A stretch of DNA of 34,605 nucleotides from Methanosarcinaceae archaeon. Its GTDB lineage: Archaea; Halobacteriota; Methanosarcinia; Methanosarcinales; Methanosarcinaceae. The stretch is taken from NCBI GenBank assembly GCA_021106765.1, contig JAIOTO010000022.1, positions 1 to 34,605 of the forward strand. The letters run 5' to 3'. A model generated the notes under the pieces. It was not told the DNA's origin and did not search any database. It saw only the letters and a list, made by a program, of their open reading frames with translations. Positions 24,613 to 33,275 of the stretch are shown here, piece by piece; within the stretch, counting starts at the first letter, position 1; each line of letters starts with the position of its first letter. The position numbers were made by a program, and so were the translations under genes.

Positions 24613-25596
24613 ATGACTGAAAAATGTATGGCTGAAAATGCAGATAGACAATTGATAGATGTACTGATCGAGAAGACACAACTGCTCCTGAAGGCAAAAC
24701 AGTATGATCAGGCAGCGGATGTTGCTGAGAAGGCAGTGAAACATGCTCCGGGATCGGAGGATGCGTGGCTTGTCCGTGCTCACACCCTGATCGCAACGAA
24801 CGATAAACAGGCAGCACTTGAATCCCTCGAACAGGCGCTTTCCATACAATCGGACCTGATCCCGGCCCTCAAGCTTAAGGGGAGCCTGCTGGTACAGCAG
24901 GACGATATGCAGGGTGCTCTGGAGGTATTCACCAAATTATCGGAGCTAGATCCTACTGAAATGGTGGCCTGGTTCTCCAAAGCCAGTGTGCTTGGTGAGA
25001 TGGGGGATTATATCCGGGCACTTGAAGCACTGGACCGTGCGATCGAGATCGATCCGGAATGGCCGGAAACATGGTTCAACCGGGGACTGATACTATACAA
25101 AAGTGAGCAATATGAGGATGCCATTACAGCATTCGAGAAGGCGATGGAACTTGTGGACGGGTACATTGAACCCATATATTTCAAGGGTCTTGCTCACCAT
25201 GAACTCAGACAGGAGAAGGAGGCACAAGAGAGTCTATATACTGCTGCTGAAATGTGGTATATGAAAGGGCTGTTCAGCGATGACGGATCCGATTACCAGA
25301 ATGCACTTGCAGCAGTGGAATCTGCACTGGACATTGACGTGAGCAATATGGATCTGTGGATATTGCGCGGGAAATTGCTTTTCAAACTAGGATTCGCAAA
25401 GGATGGTGCAGAGGTATTGTTCATGACGGCGGGCGTCTGTATGCAGAGCGATGATCCGGAGAATGCCCTGCGAGTCTATGATGTCCTGCTCGAACTACAA
25501 CCAGATAACAAGCAGGCCTGGAATGACCGTGGAATGATCCTGGAGATGCTGGATCGTTTTGATGAAGCTGAAGTTGCATTCAAAAAGGTTGAATGA
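24613..25596 (+). CDS. Tetratricopeptide repeat protein
   Basis: The 327-aa protein is built of about eight TPR units, each with W/Y-x-L-G-A-Y-A-P type spacing. Clear copies start at VRAHTLIATNDKQAALES, FSKASVLGEMGDYIRALEA, FNRGLILYKSEQYEDAITA, and the last at NDRGMILEMLDRFDEAEVA. It has no signal peptide or other domain, so it is a cytosolic protein-binding scaffold with unknown partners. AGGAG lies upstream of the ATG at 24613, with an in-frame ATG at 24628 as alternative. An AT-rich stretch after nre suggests its own promoter. Confidence 0.9.
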   Translation: MTEKCMAENADRQLIDVLIEKTQLLLKAKQYDQAADVAEKAVKHAPGSEDAWLVRAHTLIATNDKQAALESLEQALSIQSDLIPALKLKGSLLVQQDDMQGALEVFTKLSELDPTEMVAWFSKASVLGEMGDYIRALEALDRAIEIDPEWPETWFNRGLILYKSEQYEDAITAFEKAMELVDGYIEPIYFKGLAHHELRQEKEAQESLYTAAEMWYMKGLFSDDGSDYQNALAAVESALDIDVSNMDLWILRGKLLFKLGFAKDGAEVLFMTAGVCMQSDDPENALRVYDVLLELQPDNKQAWNDRGMILEMLDRFDEAEVAFKKVE

Positions 25597-25693
25597 TAGG
25601 TATATTAATCATAAGGGATATCAGCCTTTTAAGATTCAAATTGAGTCAGGAATAATAGTTAATTCATGAATAAATAATGGAGTTAGCATAACA

Positions 25694-26731
25694 ATGGACG
25701 TTTTTAATCCCTTGATCGTACTACTTGTACTTGCCGGACTGTACATGGCATGGAACATTGGTGCCAATGACCTTGCCAATGCAATGGGTACATCCGTCGG
25801 CAGTGGAGCATTGTCCCTCAAACAGGTGATTATCGTCGCAGGTGTTTTCGAATTCTTGGGTGCCGTGATGTTCGGGAAACGGGTCACTTCTACCATCGCG
25901 AAAGGTATCATACCTGTCGATTCCATAAAGATGATCGATCCACATATCGTTGTCATTGGTATGCTTGCCGCTATCCTGGCTGCCGGATTTTGGATCACTC
26001 TTGCTACATTGTATAACCTGCCTGTGTCCACCACGCATTCGATCGTGGGAGCAGTACTGGGATTTGGACTGGTTACAGCGTATCAGGGTCTCATTGCCTT
26101 TTCATCTATCGACTGGGGCCTGCTTGGCAAGATCGTGGCAAGCTGGTTGATATCCCCGGTACTGGGAGCGGTGCTGGCATATATTATATTTTCCATTATA
26201 CGGATATTATTCCTTCAAAAAACCGATCATCCATACAATATCGAAAAGAAGTTCGTTAAACTCCAGATACTGACAGCATGTTACATTGCTTTTGCGCATG
26301 GGTCCAATGATGTTGCCAATGCGGTGGGCCCTCTCTATGCAGGACTGGATGCACTCGGTGTCGTTAATACTGTTGTCCCTACTTGGGTGATGGTTGTGGG
26401 AGGCCTTGGTATGGTGATCGGATTGGCTACATGGGGATACCGTGTGATCGAGACCATTGGGACCCGGATCACCGAACTGACGCCAACTCGTGGCTTCTCT
26501 GCGGAATTTGCGACCGCAACCGTTGTTGTGCTGCACAGTTTCAGTTCGCTTCCCATATCCACGACCCATACTCTTGTGGGTTCCGTTATCGGGGTGGGAC
26601 TGGCTGGCGGTCTTGCCGCAGTGGATCTGAGTGTTATATGGAAGATCGTAGCGTCATGGGTCGTTACCGTACCTGCAGCTGCACTGACATCTGCAGTGCT
26701 ATTTGTTGGATTAATGGGGATTGGATTATGA
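25694..26731 (+). CDS. pit: PiT-family inorganic phosphate permease
   Basis: The 345-aa integral membrane protein transports phosphate with a cation. It has the duplicated family signature, [18 protein letters not shown] at about residues 24-41 and [13 protein letters not shown] in the second half, plus paired [12 protein letters not shown] and [12 protein letters not shown] motifs. About ten hydrophobic segments are visible. GGAG precedes the ATG by 11 bases. The stop overlaps the start of the DUF47 gene (ATGA). A 10-bp palindrome ATTCATGAAT (25662-25671) lies upstream and could be an operator. Confidence 0.95.
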   Translation: MDVFNPLIVLLVLAGLYMAWNIGANDLANAMGTSVGSGALSLKQVIIVAGVFEFLGAVMFGKRVTSTIAKGIIPVDSIKMIDPHIVVIGMLAAILAAGFWITLATLYNLPVSTTHSIVGAVLGFGLVTAYQGLIAFSSIDWGLLGKIVASWLISPVLGAVLAYIIFSIIRILFLQKTDHPYNIEKKFVKLQILTACYIAFAHGSNDVANAVGPLYAGLDALGVVNTVVPTWVMVVGGLGMVIGLATWGYRVIETIGTRITELTPTRGFSAEFATATVVVLHSFSSLPISTTHTLVGSVIGVGLAGGLAAVDLSVIWKIVASWVVTVPAAALTSAVLFVGLMGIGL

Positions 26732-27420
26732 AAAAACTCGAATATATAAGATCTGTTCTGAATGTCTTTGCAAAATCTCCGTTCAAACCGCTGGCAATAC
26801 ATGCGAGTAAAGGGACAGAAGCCGTACTGAAGCTCAGCGAGGCAATGGATGCCTACTTTGAAGGGGATATGGATCGGGTGATGGTTCTCAGTGAAGAGAT
26901 CGACATGATCGAACATGAGGCTGATGTGATCAAACAGGCGATCCGCTCCCAGCTATCCTCGTCCATAATGCTACCGGTCAATGCAGAAGACCTGCTCAAT
27001 TTCCTCAAGCCACAGGATTCCATTGCTGATGTAACCCAGGATGTTGCTTACTGGCTGACCCTTCAGCATAATGAGATCCCGGATGATATCAAAGAAGGAA
27101 TGCTTGATATCATGAGCAAGACTGTCGAAACCGCAAAGACGTATGAGGAGCTTGTAGGTACGTTGAGTGATCTACTGGAAACATCGTTTAGCAAAAAAGA
27201 GGTCGAAGAGGCGCTTTCGATAGTACCTCGTGTGGAGGAATTGGAACATGAGGTTGATGTTATCGAAAAGCGGCTGGTCAGGCTCCTGTTCAAAGAACAG
27301 GATCAACTGGGCGGTACTGGTGTGTACCACCTGACAGAGCTGATATTCACGCTGGGTAAAATTGCTGATAAGGCCGAAAACGCATCTGATCGATTAAGAA
27401 CGATGATTCTCAGGCGCTAA
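26728..27420 (+). CDS. DUF47/TIGR00153 PhoU-like accessory protein
   Basis: The 230-aa helical protein matches the DUF47 family, which pairs with PiT transporters and is thought to control them. PhoU-like acidic helices are visible: [20 protein letters not shown], then [20 protein letters not shown], each with the ExxxD pattern that binds metal clusters in PhoU. The ATG overlaps the last bases of the permease gene (ATGA), so translation is coupled. The open frame extends far upstream inside pit but that part is a shadow. Confidence 0.93.
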   Translation: MKKLEYIRSVLNVFAKSPFKPLAIHASKGTEAVLKLSEAMDAYFEGDMDRVMVLSEEIDMIEHEADVIKQAIRSQLSSSIMLPVNAEDLLNFLKPQDSIADVTQDVAYWLTLQHNEIPDDIKEGMLDIMSKTVETAKTYEELVGTLSDLLETSFSKKEVEEALSIVPRVEELEHEVDVIEKRLVRLLFKEQDQLGGTGVYHLTELIFTLGKIADKAENASDRLRTMILRR

Positions 27421-27426
27421 TACTTC

Positions 27427-28875
27427 TTAGTACAATCTGTTGTCTTCACTGAGCACCCTTAGTAGTTCGATGACCGAATAGGCTGCACGTGTGATCCCCA
27501 TACTGCGTCGGTCGGTATCCGTGCCGACCACGTAGAGGCTATTTATGGGAGTTCGAATATCCGCAAATTTGCCATCAATTGTGACCGCTGCTTTTTCGGG
27601 TACAAGGATCTGCTCATGTTTCATTTCCACATGGCCCTCCAGGTCCGGATGAGCACGGTATATGGTCTGATAGGCATTTTTGATAGCCCTGTCATCCTTG
27701 TCCTGTTCGTCGATAACGAACGCGAATCCCACAAGCTGTTTGCCATCGGGAGCCAGGGACGCATCGTAGTTGCTGATGGGCATAGCCCAGTAGGGCGTAT
27801 CCTTGAACCATATCTCTGAACCGGTGTAGTTGAATTCTTCCATGACATCATCGATGCCCAGCCAGATCGTCAGGCTCTTCGTATGGTCGATCCCTGCAAG
27901 CATGTCCAGATAAGGGGAAGGAAGGTCGCCCACCATGTCCGGGAGACTGGTAGCAAAGCCTGTGTAGACAACCATATCAGAGTGATATATCTCGTCTGCT
28001 TCAACTCCAACCGCTTTACCGTCCTTTTCTATAATGCGTTTCACCGGGCACCGGGTCTTGATCTCCACTGAGGACGGAAGGGAATACAGTATGGTATTAA
28101 GTACGGATTTCAGTCCTCTTCGGGGATAAGCCTGTGAAATACCAACACGATTCGTTGCCAATCGGCTCAGGGATGTGAACGGATGTGCCACAGAATCGAT
28201 CCTTGTGCGTAGGGACGTATGCAGATTGGTGGACAACACTGATTCGAGTATGGACTCGGTCCGTATGACCGGTTCGTTCTGATCGATGAGGTTCTCGAAA
28301 TGTTCCTGGGTCACGGTGTCCCTTACAAAACTACTGCCTGCCAGTACACGCTGAGCTGAGGTTTCGTACATGGAGCGGCCGGACAGGAAAAATGAAATAG
28401 CGTTCGCGAAATCGTAGGTATCCTTTGACAGGGTTTCAGGAAGGTAGTCATATACTGACTGGGCGGAAAGGTCCATGCCGAAGGCAGAAAATGTTAGGGC
28501 CTTGGTGATGGTCTGGGTAATAGCAAGACGATCCCTGCGGGGAAATATCTCAAAGGTGGCGAATTCCCTGATGGTGGAAGGGATCTTCATGAAGCGGTCT
28601 TCTGTTCTGACATAATAATGTCCGTAATCCTCAAAGACCGGCAGATAATCAAAATAGTTATCCATAAGACGTTTTAAGGGTCCCTCCTCAAGATGGGTGA
28701 TAGCATGGGGCCCGGTGTCCACCTGAAAACCATCTACCAGGTAGCTATTGCAGTTGCCCCCCACATGATCCTCTTTCTCAAGGACCAGCACTTTCTTGCC
28801 GTGTTTGGAGAGGGTTAGTGCCGCTAACAGGCCGCTAACCCCACCTCCAACCACTATTACATCATACTGGTCCAT
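27427..28875 (-). CDS. FAD-dependent oxidoreductase, CrtI/phytoene-desaturase-like
   Basis: The 482-aa flavoprotein begins with the dinucleotide-binding motif VIVVGGGVSGLLAALTL and continues VLVLEKEDHVGGNCNSY, DTGPHAI. It ends with a FAD-binding GTDTDRRSMGITRAAYS. This layout fits the CrtI-type carotenoid desaturase/isomerase group, also related to isoprenoid saturases. In an archaeon without visible carotenoid genes the substrate is more likely an isoprenoid lipid or quinone-like carrier, but that is inference. GAGGT is about 7 bases before the ATG at 28875. It lies 15 bases downstream of purC on the same strand. Its stop converges with the DUF47 gene, 6 bases away. Confidence 0.85.
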   Translation of the reverse strand: MDQYDVIVVGGGVSGLLAALTLSKHGKKVLVLEKEDHVGGNCNSYLVDGFQVDTGPHAITHLEEGPLKRLMDNYFDYLPVFEDYGHYYVRTEDRFMKIPSTIREFATFEIFPRRDRLAITQTITKALTFSAFGMDLSAQSVYDYLPETLSKDTYDFANAISFFLSGRSMYETSAQRVLAGSSFVRDTVTQEHFENLIDQNEPVIRTESILESVLSTNLHTSLRTRIDSVAHPFTSLSRLATNRVGISQAYPRRGLKSVLNTILYSLPSSVEIKTRCPVKRIIEKDGKAVGVEADEIYHSDMVVYTGFATSLPDMVGDLPSPYLDMLAGIDHTKSLTIWLGIDDVMEEFNYTGSEIWFKDTPYWAMPISNYDASLAPDGKQLVGFAFVIDEQDKDDRAIKNAYQTIYRAHPDLEGHVEMKHEQILVPEKAAVTIDGKFADIRTPINSLYVVGTDTDRRSMGITRAAYSVIELLRVLSEDNRLY

Positions 28876-28890
28876 TGCTTCTACCTCTTA

Positions 28891-29601
28891 TCAGAATATC
28901 TCTGGCACGAGACGTCTGGCGACCTCTTCATAGGTGCTGGTGACATCGCCGCCCCCGAACCTGAACACGTCTTTGTCCAGGGATTTACCTGTAGTCTTGT
29001 CCCACAGGCGGCAGGTGTCACAGGATATCTCGTCCGCAAGCACGATCTCGCCATCCTTGCGTCCGAACTCGAGCTTGAAGTCTACCAGGATCAAGTCCTT
29101 ACTATACAGGTAATCCGTCAGCAGGGCATTGATCTTCAGGGCCATTTCCCGGATATGGGCGATCTCTTCGTAGGTTGCGATTCCCATGGTAACAGCGATG
29201 TCCTCATTAAGCATGGGGTCGCCATGTTCATCACTCTTGTAGTCCAACACAATAACGGGTTTCTCAAAACGGGTGCCTTCCTTTATAGGATATGTTCTCG
29301 TGATCGAGCCAGCGGCGATGTTACGGGGAATTACCTCTATAAGAATGATCTCAAGAGCATCCACAAGCATCTCTGTGTCGGATACCATATCTATGTAATG
29401 GGTCCTGATACCTTCAGCTTCCAGCATCTCGAACAGCTTGCGGGATATCTGGGCGTTGTAATAGCCTTTTTTGGAAGCTTCACTTTTCTTCTTGCCGTCG
29501 AATGCAGTGAGACTGTCCCTGAAATCCGCGATCATCTGTTCCGGATTATCTGTTCGGTAGATCGTCTTAGCCTTTCCTGAATACAGTTCTTTTGTTTTCA
29601 T
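28891..29601 (-). CDS. purC: SAICAR synthetase (PurC)
   Basis: PurC joins aspartate to CAIR with ATP in purine synthesis. The 236-aa protein has the family motifs: [14 protein letters not shown] at the N-terminus, [18 protein letters not shown] with the substrate-binding R-N, and [37 protein letters not shown] is 8 bases before the ATG at 29601. It is first in a two-gene unit with the FAD oxidoreductase and divergent from nikR. The minus-strand TATA candidate is ATTATACATATTA (near 29637-29649), with CCCTAATA direct repeats just below it. Confidence 0.97.
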   Translation of the reverse strand: MKTKELYSGKAKTIYRTDNPEQMIADFRDSLTAFDGKKKSEASKKGYYNAQISRKLFEMLEAEGIRTHYIDMVSDTEMLVDALEIILIEVIPRNIAAGSITRTYPIKEGTRFEKPVIVLDYKSDEHGDPMLNEDIAVTMGIATYEEIAHIREMALKINALLTDYLYSKDLILVDFKLEFGRKDGEIVLADEISCDTCRLWDKTTGKSLDKDVFRFGGGDVTSTYEEVARRLVPEIF

Positions 29602-29686
29602 ACAAGTAACTCCATTAATTGAATTAGGGTATTAGGGGTAATATGTATAATATGCATAATAAAGCTATCACACAAATACTTTGATC

Positions 29687-29738
29687 GTATGCTTTGCATA
29701 CATCACGGATACTAAAAAGGGTGTTTATCACAGATAAA
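29687..29738. promoter_or_regulatory. Two 15-bp palindromes between purC and nikR
   Basis: GTATGC-TTT-GCATAC (29687-29701) and TTTATC-ACA-GATAAA (29724-29738) are both perfect inverted repeats with 6-bp arms and a 3-bp spacer, and their starts are 37 bases apart. The gap has TATA candidates for both genes to either side. The first resembles half-sites of known NikR operators (GTATGA) only partly. Autoregulation by NikR or control of purine genes is an inference. Confidence 0.5.
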
Positions 29739-29800
29739 GTATGCAGTTCAATACAAAATCTTATTACCTTTTAAGCATATTCCTCTACAGGTGATTTAAA

Positions 29801-30223
29801 ATGGAACAGGAACTTATGCGAATCGGAGTATCCCTGCCTGACAATCTGTTGACAAAGTTCGATTCGATCATTAAGGAACGAGGATATTCCTCTCGATCAG
29901 AGGGCATAAGGGATGCCATACGCAGCTACATCACATACTATGAATGGATGGGCGACATCCGCGGCCGGCGCGTAGGCACCATCACCCTGATCTATGATCA
30001 TACCAAACGTGGATTATCCAATGCTATTGCGGATGCGCAACATGAATATACAAGCCTGATCAAGTCATCCATCCATCTGCATATGGATCATCAGAACTGC
30101 CTCGAAGTGATCATTCTTGATGGTGAGGCAGAGGACATCAGGAAACTGGATGAAAAACTAATGTCCCTGAAGGGTGTGAAGTTCGTCAAACTCAACACGG
30201 CACCACCTGCCGAGAAACTGTGA
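29801..30223 (+). CDS. nikR: Nickel-responsive regulator NikR
   Basis: NikR represses nickel uptake when Ni2+ binds. The 140-aa protein has the ribbon-helix-helix (residues 5-45: [30 protein letters not shown]) and an ACT-like metal domain. The square-planar nickel ligands are at the exact E. coli spacing: H81, H92, H94 and C100, as in [16 protein letters not shown] lies about 7 bases before the ATG. It is divergent from purC. No nickel transporter gene is in the window, so its targets lie elsewhere; methanogens need Ni for F430, CODH/ACS and hydrogenases. Confidence 0.95.
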   Translation: MEQELMRIGVSLPDNLLTKFDSIIKERGYSSRSEGIRDAIRSYITYYEWMGDIRGRRVGTITLIYDHTKRGLSNAIADAQHEYTSLIKSSIHLHMDHQNCLEVIILDGEAEDIRKLDEKLMSLKGVKFVKLNTAPPAEKL

Positions 30224-30283
30224 ATAGGAAATTGGTTTAGATAAGTAACTCATGTGACCGGGGCTATGGTCCGGAATGCTAGT

Positions 30284-30389
30284 GTGATAATAAGAAGCTA
30301 TCGGAAAATCGGATGTTGTGTACTGCTGCAATAATGACTGTTCAGCACAATATTATCACCTTCAGACCAAGATCTCAACACACTTTTTT
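30284..30389 (+). ncRNA. Candidate structured RNA downstream of nikR
   Basis: The 303-base gap after nikR has no convincing gene but holds an RNA-like fold. GTGATAATA (30284-30292) pairs exactly with TATTATCAC (30351-30359). On the 3' side this is directly followed inward by CAGCACAA (30343-30350), which pairs with TTGTG-TA-CTG (30316-30325), a two-base bulge apart. The result is about 17 bp with a 23-base one-sided bulge and a 17-base loop. A T6 tract at 30384-30389 could end the RNA. No clean TATA box lies upstream (TTTAGATAAG at 30236 is weak), so it may be the 3' end of the nikR mRNA instead. Confidence 0.35.
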
Positions 30390-30497
30390 CGATAGATATC
30401 ACGAGTTATAGTTGTAACCTTTGATCTGCATATTATGAATATATTCAAACCCGGTTAGTCATCAGGTTTTTTCAACATGTTTTCTTTAATACATATG

Positions 30498-30505
30498 TTT
30501 ATACC
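30498..30505 (+). promoter_or_regulatory. TATA box for leaderless YwbE-like transcript
   Basis: GTTTATAC, about 25 bases before the ATG at 30527, with no ribosome site between, is the archaeal layout for a leaderless transcript. A second TATA-like run, TTTTATAC, lies closer (30516-30523). Confidence 0.45.
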
Positions 30506-30526
30506 ATCAGATACTTTTATACAATT

Positions 30527-30724
30527 ATGAGCAACGGTACTATCAGGAAAAATATTAAAATAGGATCAAGTGTGGGAATTGTTTTAAAGAAAGATCAGAG
30601 AAGTGGAACAATAACTCATGGGATCGTGAAAAGAATTTTAACGAAATCATCATTGCACCCACACGGGATAAAAGTTCAACTAGAAGATGGTCAGGTTGGA
30701 AGGGTCAAGGAAATAAAACCATAA
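30527..30724 (+). CDS. YwbE-like small protein (DUF2196)
   Basis: The 65-aa protein fits the YwbE family: IKIGSSVGIVLKKDQRSGTITHGIVKRILTKSS followed by HPHGIKVQLEDGQVGRVKEI. It is a basic, SH3-like all-beta protein; the function of the family is unknown, and a nucleic-acid role is a reasonable guess. It has its own TATA and no ribosome site, so it is probably a leaderless single gene. Confidence 0.85.
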   Translation: MSNGTIRKNIKIGSSVGIVLKKDQRSGTITHGIVKRILTKSSLHPHGIKVQLEDGQVGRVKEIKP

Positions 30725-30784
30725 ATTCTGAGGCTTATACTTGTGATCAATGAATGATACGTTGTTGTTTTTCGAATCCTCCTT

Positions 30785-30928
30785 TTAATTTAGTATCAGA
30801 TTTTCCATAATCCAAATGATCGCACCACCCATAAAGATCACAAAGAATCCTTTTAAAAATTTTATCATCAATCGTCTTGTTCTTGGATTCATTCTTTTTT
30901 TCATTCTTGGTTTTATCTTTTTAGTCAT
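30785..30928 (-). CDS. 47-aa basic single-pass membrane microprotein
   Basis: The minus-strand frame codes MTKKIKPRMKKRMNPRTRRL, then a single hydrophobic helix (FFVIFMGGAIIW) and a short acidic end. A strongly positive N-terminus followed by one membrane segment is a natural small membrane protein layout with the N-terminus inside. GAGG lies about 10 bases before its ATG. An overlapping plus-strand frame (30816-31004, 62 aa) also has a membrane-like stretch but no ribosome site, so I prefer the minus strand; neither is certain. I do not recognise the family. Confidence 0.5.
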   Translation of the reverse strand: MTKKIKPRMKKRMNPRTRRLMIKFLKGFFVIFMGGAIIWIMENLILN

Positions 30929-31115
30929 CAGATCACTTCCTCAGGTTAGTCAGACCGCTTCAAATATGATTACACAACGAGTATCAGAAGATAGGCAGGT
31001 ATGATAATTGTTTTTCCCTTTCTTATACAGCACTGCCACAACGATTGTCCGATATGATCGCTAACTTATAAGATGTGGCCGTTCCATAACACATTTTCAT
31101 CAATTGAACATCATT

Positions 31116-32084
31116 TTATTTCTGGTAAGCAACATAAATATCCGCTTCTATCATTTCACCATTTTCATAGAAATGATGAACAAAGTAAACATTTCCTTCT
31201 TTATCTAACGTTGGTTCACCTGCGAATCTGGAGAGGATCAGTTCAGCCTCTTGCCATTGGTTATCTACCCTTTGGGACCTATAAATAGCCGGTGTACCCA
31301 TATACTGGCGATTGAACCATAATTCATTCCCATCTGCTGTGATATATGGCATTCCTTCATTCTCTTCTGAATTCAAAACTCCGATATTTATGGGATCTTT
31401 CCATTCTCCTTCAATATTAGTCAGCATCCAGATATCTGATCCGCCTTTTCCACCTTCCTTTAGAGAATGGTAATAAAGCTCATCCCTATGAATATGCAGT
31501 TCTCCTACTTCATATGATGGGTCAAAATCTGCATTCACCCAGTTCGTCCATGTCCCATCGTTGTACTCTGCTGAAAACCAATGGAGTCCGGTATAACCCT
31601 CTCTTGCCGAACAGAACAACATTGTGTTGTCCTGTACAAACCCACAACCGTCCAGAGACAATTTGTCTGAATTTTGTAGTATTACTCTTTTAGGTTCTTG
31701 AAATATACCGTTAATATTCTTTGAAATATATATTCCGGTTACGCCGTCAAGGATCTGTTTTTCCACAGGTACTCTTACATCGGGTGTAAAGAATAGATAA
31801 AGTTCATCCCTGTCAAGAGGTATAAACGGGGAATCTTCAGCGCCTGCTGTATTTATTACTGCTAAAGGAACGGGTTGTTCATATTCATCGGAATGCAATT
31901 GTGGTGGATATTTATCATTTTCCTGAGTCACTTTGACAATATCAAGTGGTATTTTGCTGTGTCTGTCCACTTCAGGCAGTTGTTCTGGTTCTGTAATGCA
32001 TCCGCTAAATAGGATCATAAGAAGCAAAACCAAAAATAAGATCGTTGTCTTAATTTTGAGATCATTTATTTGAGGTCCAACCAT
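31116..32084 (-). CDS. Lipoprotein with WD40-like (PD40) propeller
   Basis: The 322-aa protein has a lipoprotein signal: hydrophobic core TTILFLVLLLMI and lipobox LFSGC, with C29 the lipidation site. The mature part is a set of repeated beta blades with the PD40/TolB-like pattern, ending with stretches such as SDIWMLTNIEGEWKDPINIG, TADGNELWFNRQ and TLDKEGNVYFVHHF. It should be an exported membrane-bound propeller for ligand or sugar binding; function unknown. AGGTG is about 9 bases before the ATG at 32084. It is on the same strand as the rhomboid gene, but a gap of about 240 bases separates them. Confidence 0.85.
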   Translation of the reverse strand: MVGPQINDLKIKTTILFLVLLLMILFSGCITEPEQLPEVDRHSKIPLDIVKVTQENDKYPPQLHSDEYEQPVPLAVINTAGAEDSPFIPLDRDELYLFFTPDVRVPVEKQILDGVTGIYISKNINGIFQEPKRVILQNSDKLSLDGCGFVQDNTMLFCSAREGYTGLHWFSAEYNDGTWTNWVNADFDPSYEVGELHIHRDELYYHSLKEGGKGGSDIWMLTNIEGEWKDPINIGVLNSEENEGMPYITADGNELWFNRQYMGTPAIYRSQRVDNQWQEAELILSRFAGEPTLDKEGNVYFVHHFYENGEMIEADIYVAYQK

Positions 32085-32328
32085 AGATCATACACCTTTT
32101 TTTGTTCCATCTGCTTGTTTAGATCAATAGTTCATGTTTCCAGAGCAAAAACGCTTCCGCCAAATCCTCTGAAATATCGATCTCACGCAATAAGATCCAA
32201 TTAACAATAGTGTCCCCTGTCGGGTATAAAATTACCTGTATCCATAACTCATGTATCCTTAATTGATAAATACTTATTTCCTGCGAACAAATCCTTATCA
32301 ATATGGATCAATTTTGATAACTACAATC
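32085..32328. other. AT-rich gap with possible gene remnant
   Basis: A minus-strand frame at 32119-32301 (60 aa from a TTG) ends in a protein-like stretch, VNWILLREIDISEDLAEAF then LLWKHELLI. It has no in-frame ATG and no ribosome site. Another frame, with an ATG preceded by AAGGA, reads MDTGNFIPDRGHYC and then stops at the point where the first frame takes over. This could be a decayed or frameshifted short gene; I see nothing firm in the gap. Confidence 0.25.
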
Positions 32329-33174
32329 TCAATAACGACCCATCGTTCGGGAATACACATGCTCAACGATCAGCAGAGGCACAAATATTCCAAAAATATA
32401 GCCAATGTAATGAACAAAGATGTTCGTAACCATTCCCTCAGCAGAGACAATATTGATGGGGAATAGGGAGAGTGATATCCCAAACAAATATATGAACATG
32501 AGTAGGAAAGCTTCTAATTCTAAAAAGTCCCGGAATTTGCTATTATGTGAGTTTTTACAGCATTCATAGTTTCTCGCAATCCTCCGAAGGATATGTTGTA
32601 TCCCATCCTTGCTGAAATATACATTAACAATAGTGAGTATGCTGAGCACTACTGTTACTTTTAGCCAGTGATAGGTCAGCGACAGTATCAACAGGTTGAA
32701 TATACACACGAAATAGACGAAACAGTTGTTAAGGGATATCTTCCATTCACGTTTCACAAAATCATAGACCGAATAGAGCAGATAACCCATCAGTCCAGCA
32801 CAAATTCCTGATAGTCCCATCCCGTAGCCGGAAAGTGGATGGTAGATCACTGATAATGTTGAGAGCACGACAGGTAACACCACAAAGATCAGACACATGT
32901 TGATGTAGAACTTCATCCGATCGTTCCTCAGGGTGAAGATGAGGAGGATGGTAATATAGTACCCAAGAAGATTTTTAACTATGTGTCCAACTGATACATG
33001 TGTGTAACTGGATGCTATCAGACTGAGTGGGGTCGGATCCTGGTAGTTCAATGCAAGGGAAAATATGAGTTGTGGATATTTCTGGACGAGCAGGAAGATC
33101 ATTATGATCAGAAGAGGGATGAAGAGGAAGAATAATAAACAATCCAATTTCGGATTACGTGGATCCCTTAGCAT
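32329..33174 (-). CDS. Rhomboid-family intramembrane serine protease
   Basis: Rhomboids cut membrane helices inside the bilayer. The 281-aa protein has about seven hydrophobic segments. The family residues are present: HxxxN in the second segment (H64, N68 in VGHIVKNLL), the nucleophile S122 in GLSG, and the general base H255 in HYIGYIFG, which also holds the GxxxG helix contact. A Cys-rich cytosolic loop (YECCKNSHNS) lies about residues 203-212 and is not usual. GAGG is about 8 bases before the ATG. No substrate is evident; the lipoprotein downstream has no cleavable internal helix. Confidence 0.85.
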   Translation of the reverse strand: MLRDPRNPKLDCLLFFLFIPLLIIMIFLLVQKYPQLIFSLALNYQDPTPLSLIASSYTHVSVGHIVKNLLGYYITILLIFTLRNDRMKFYINMCLIFVVLPVVLSTLSVIYHPLSGYGMGLSGICAGLMGYLLYSVYDFVKREWKISLNNCFVYFVCIFNLLILSLTYHWLKVTVVLSILTIVNVYFSKDGIQHILRRIARNYECCKNSHNSKFRDFLELEAFLLMFIYLFGISLSLFPINIVSAEGMVTNIFVHYIGYIFGIFVPLLIVEHVYSRTMGRY

Positions 33175-33275
33175 ATATTATTCCTCTTACAATCTTAACA
33201 GTCTTACAGGTTATTATCGGTTACATGACCGTACCTGATCTGTGAGTGGATAACGATCAGCATGTTCATTATTTC

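Noticed and set aside
26383-26727. Upstream extension of the DUF47 frame
   Set aside because: It lies inside the PiT permease in another frame; the ATG at 26728 overlapping the pit stop is the natural start.
29624-29640. TTAGGG-like repeat read as a CRISPR or telomere-like array
   Set aside because: Only two short copies exist, without spacers.
30256-30389. tRNA or known riboswitch after nikR
   Set aside because: No T-arm, no conserved riboswitch core that I recognise; only stems and a T-tract can be supported.
32119-32301. Minus-strand 60-aa frame as a real gene
   Set aside because: It has a protein-like end but no ATG or ribosome site, so it is kept only as a possible remnant.
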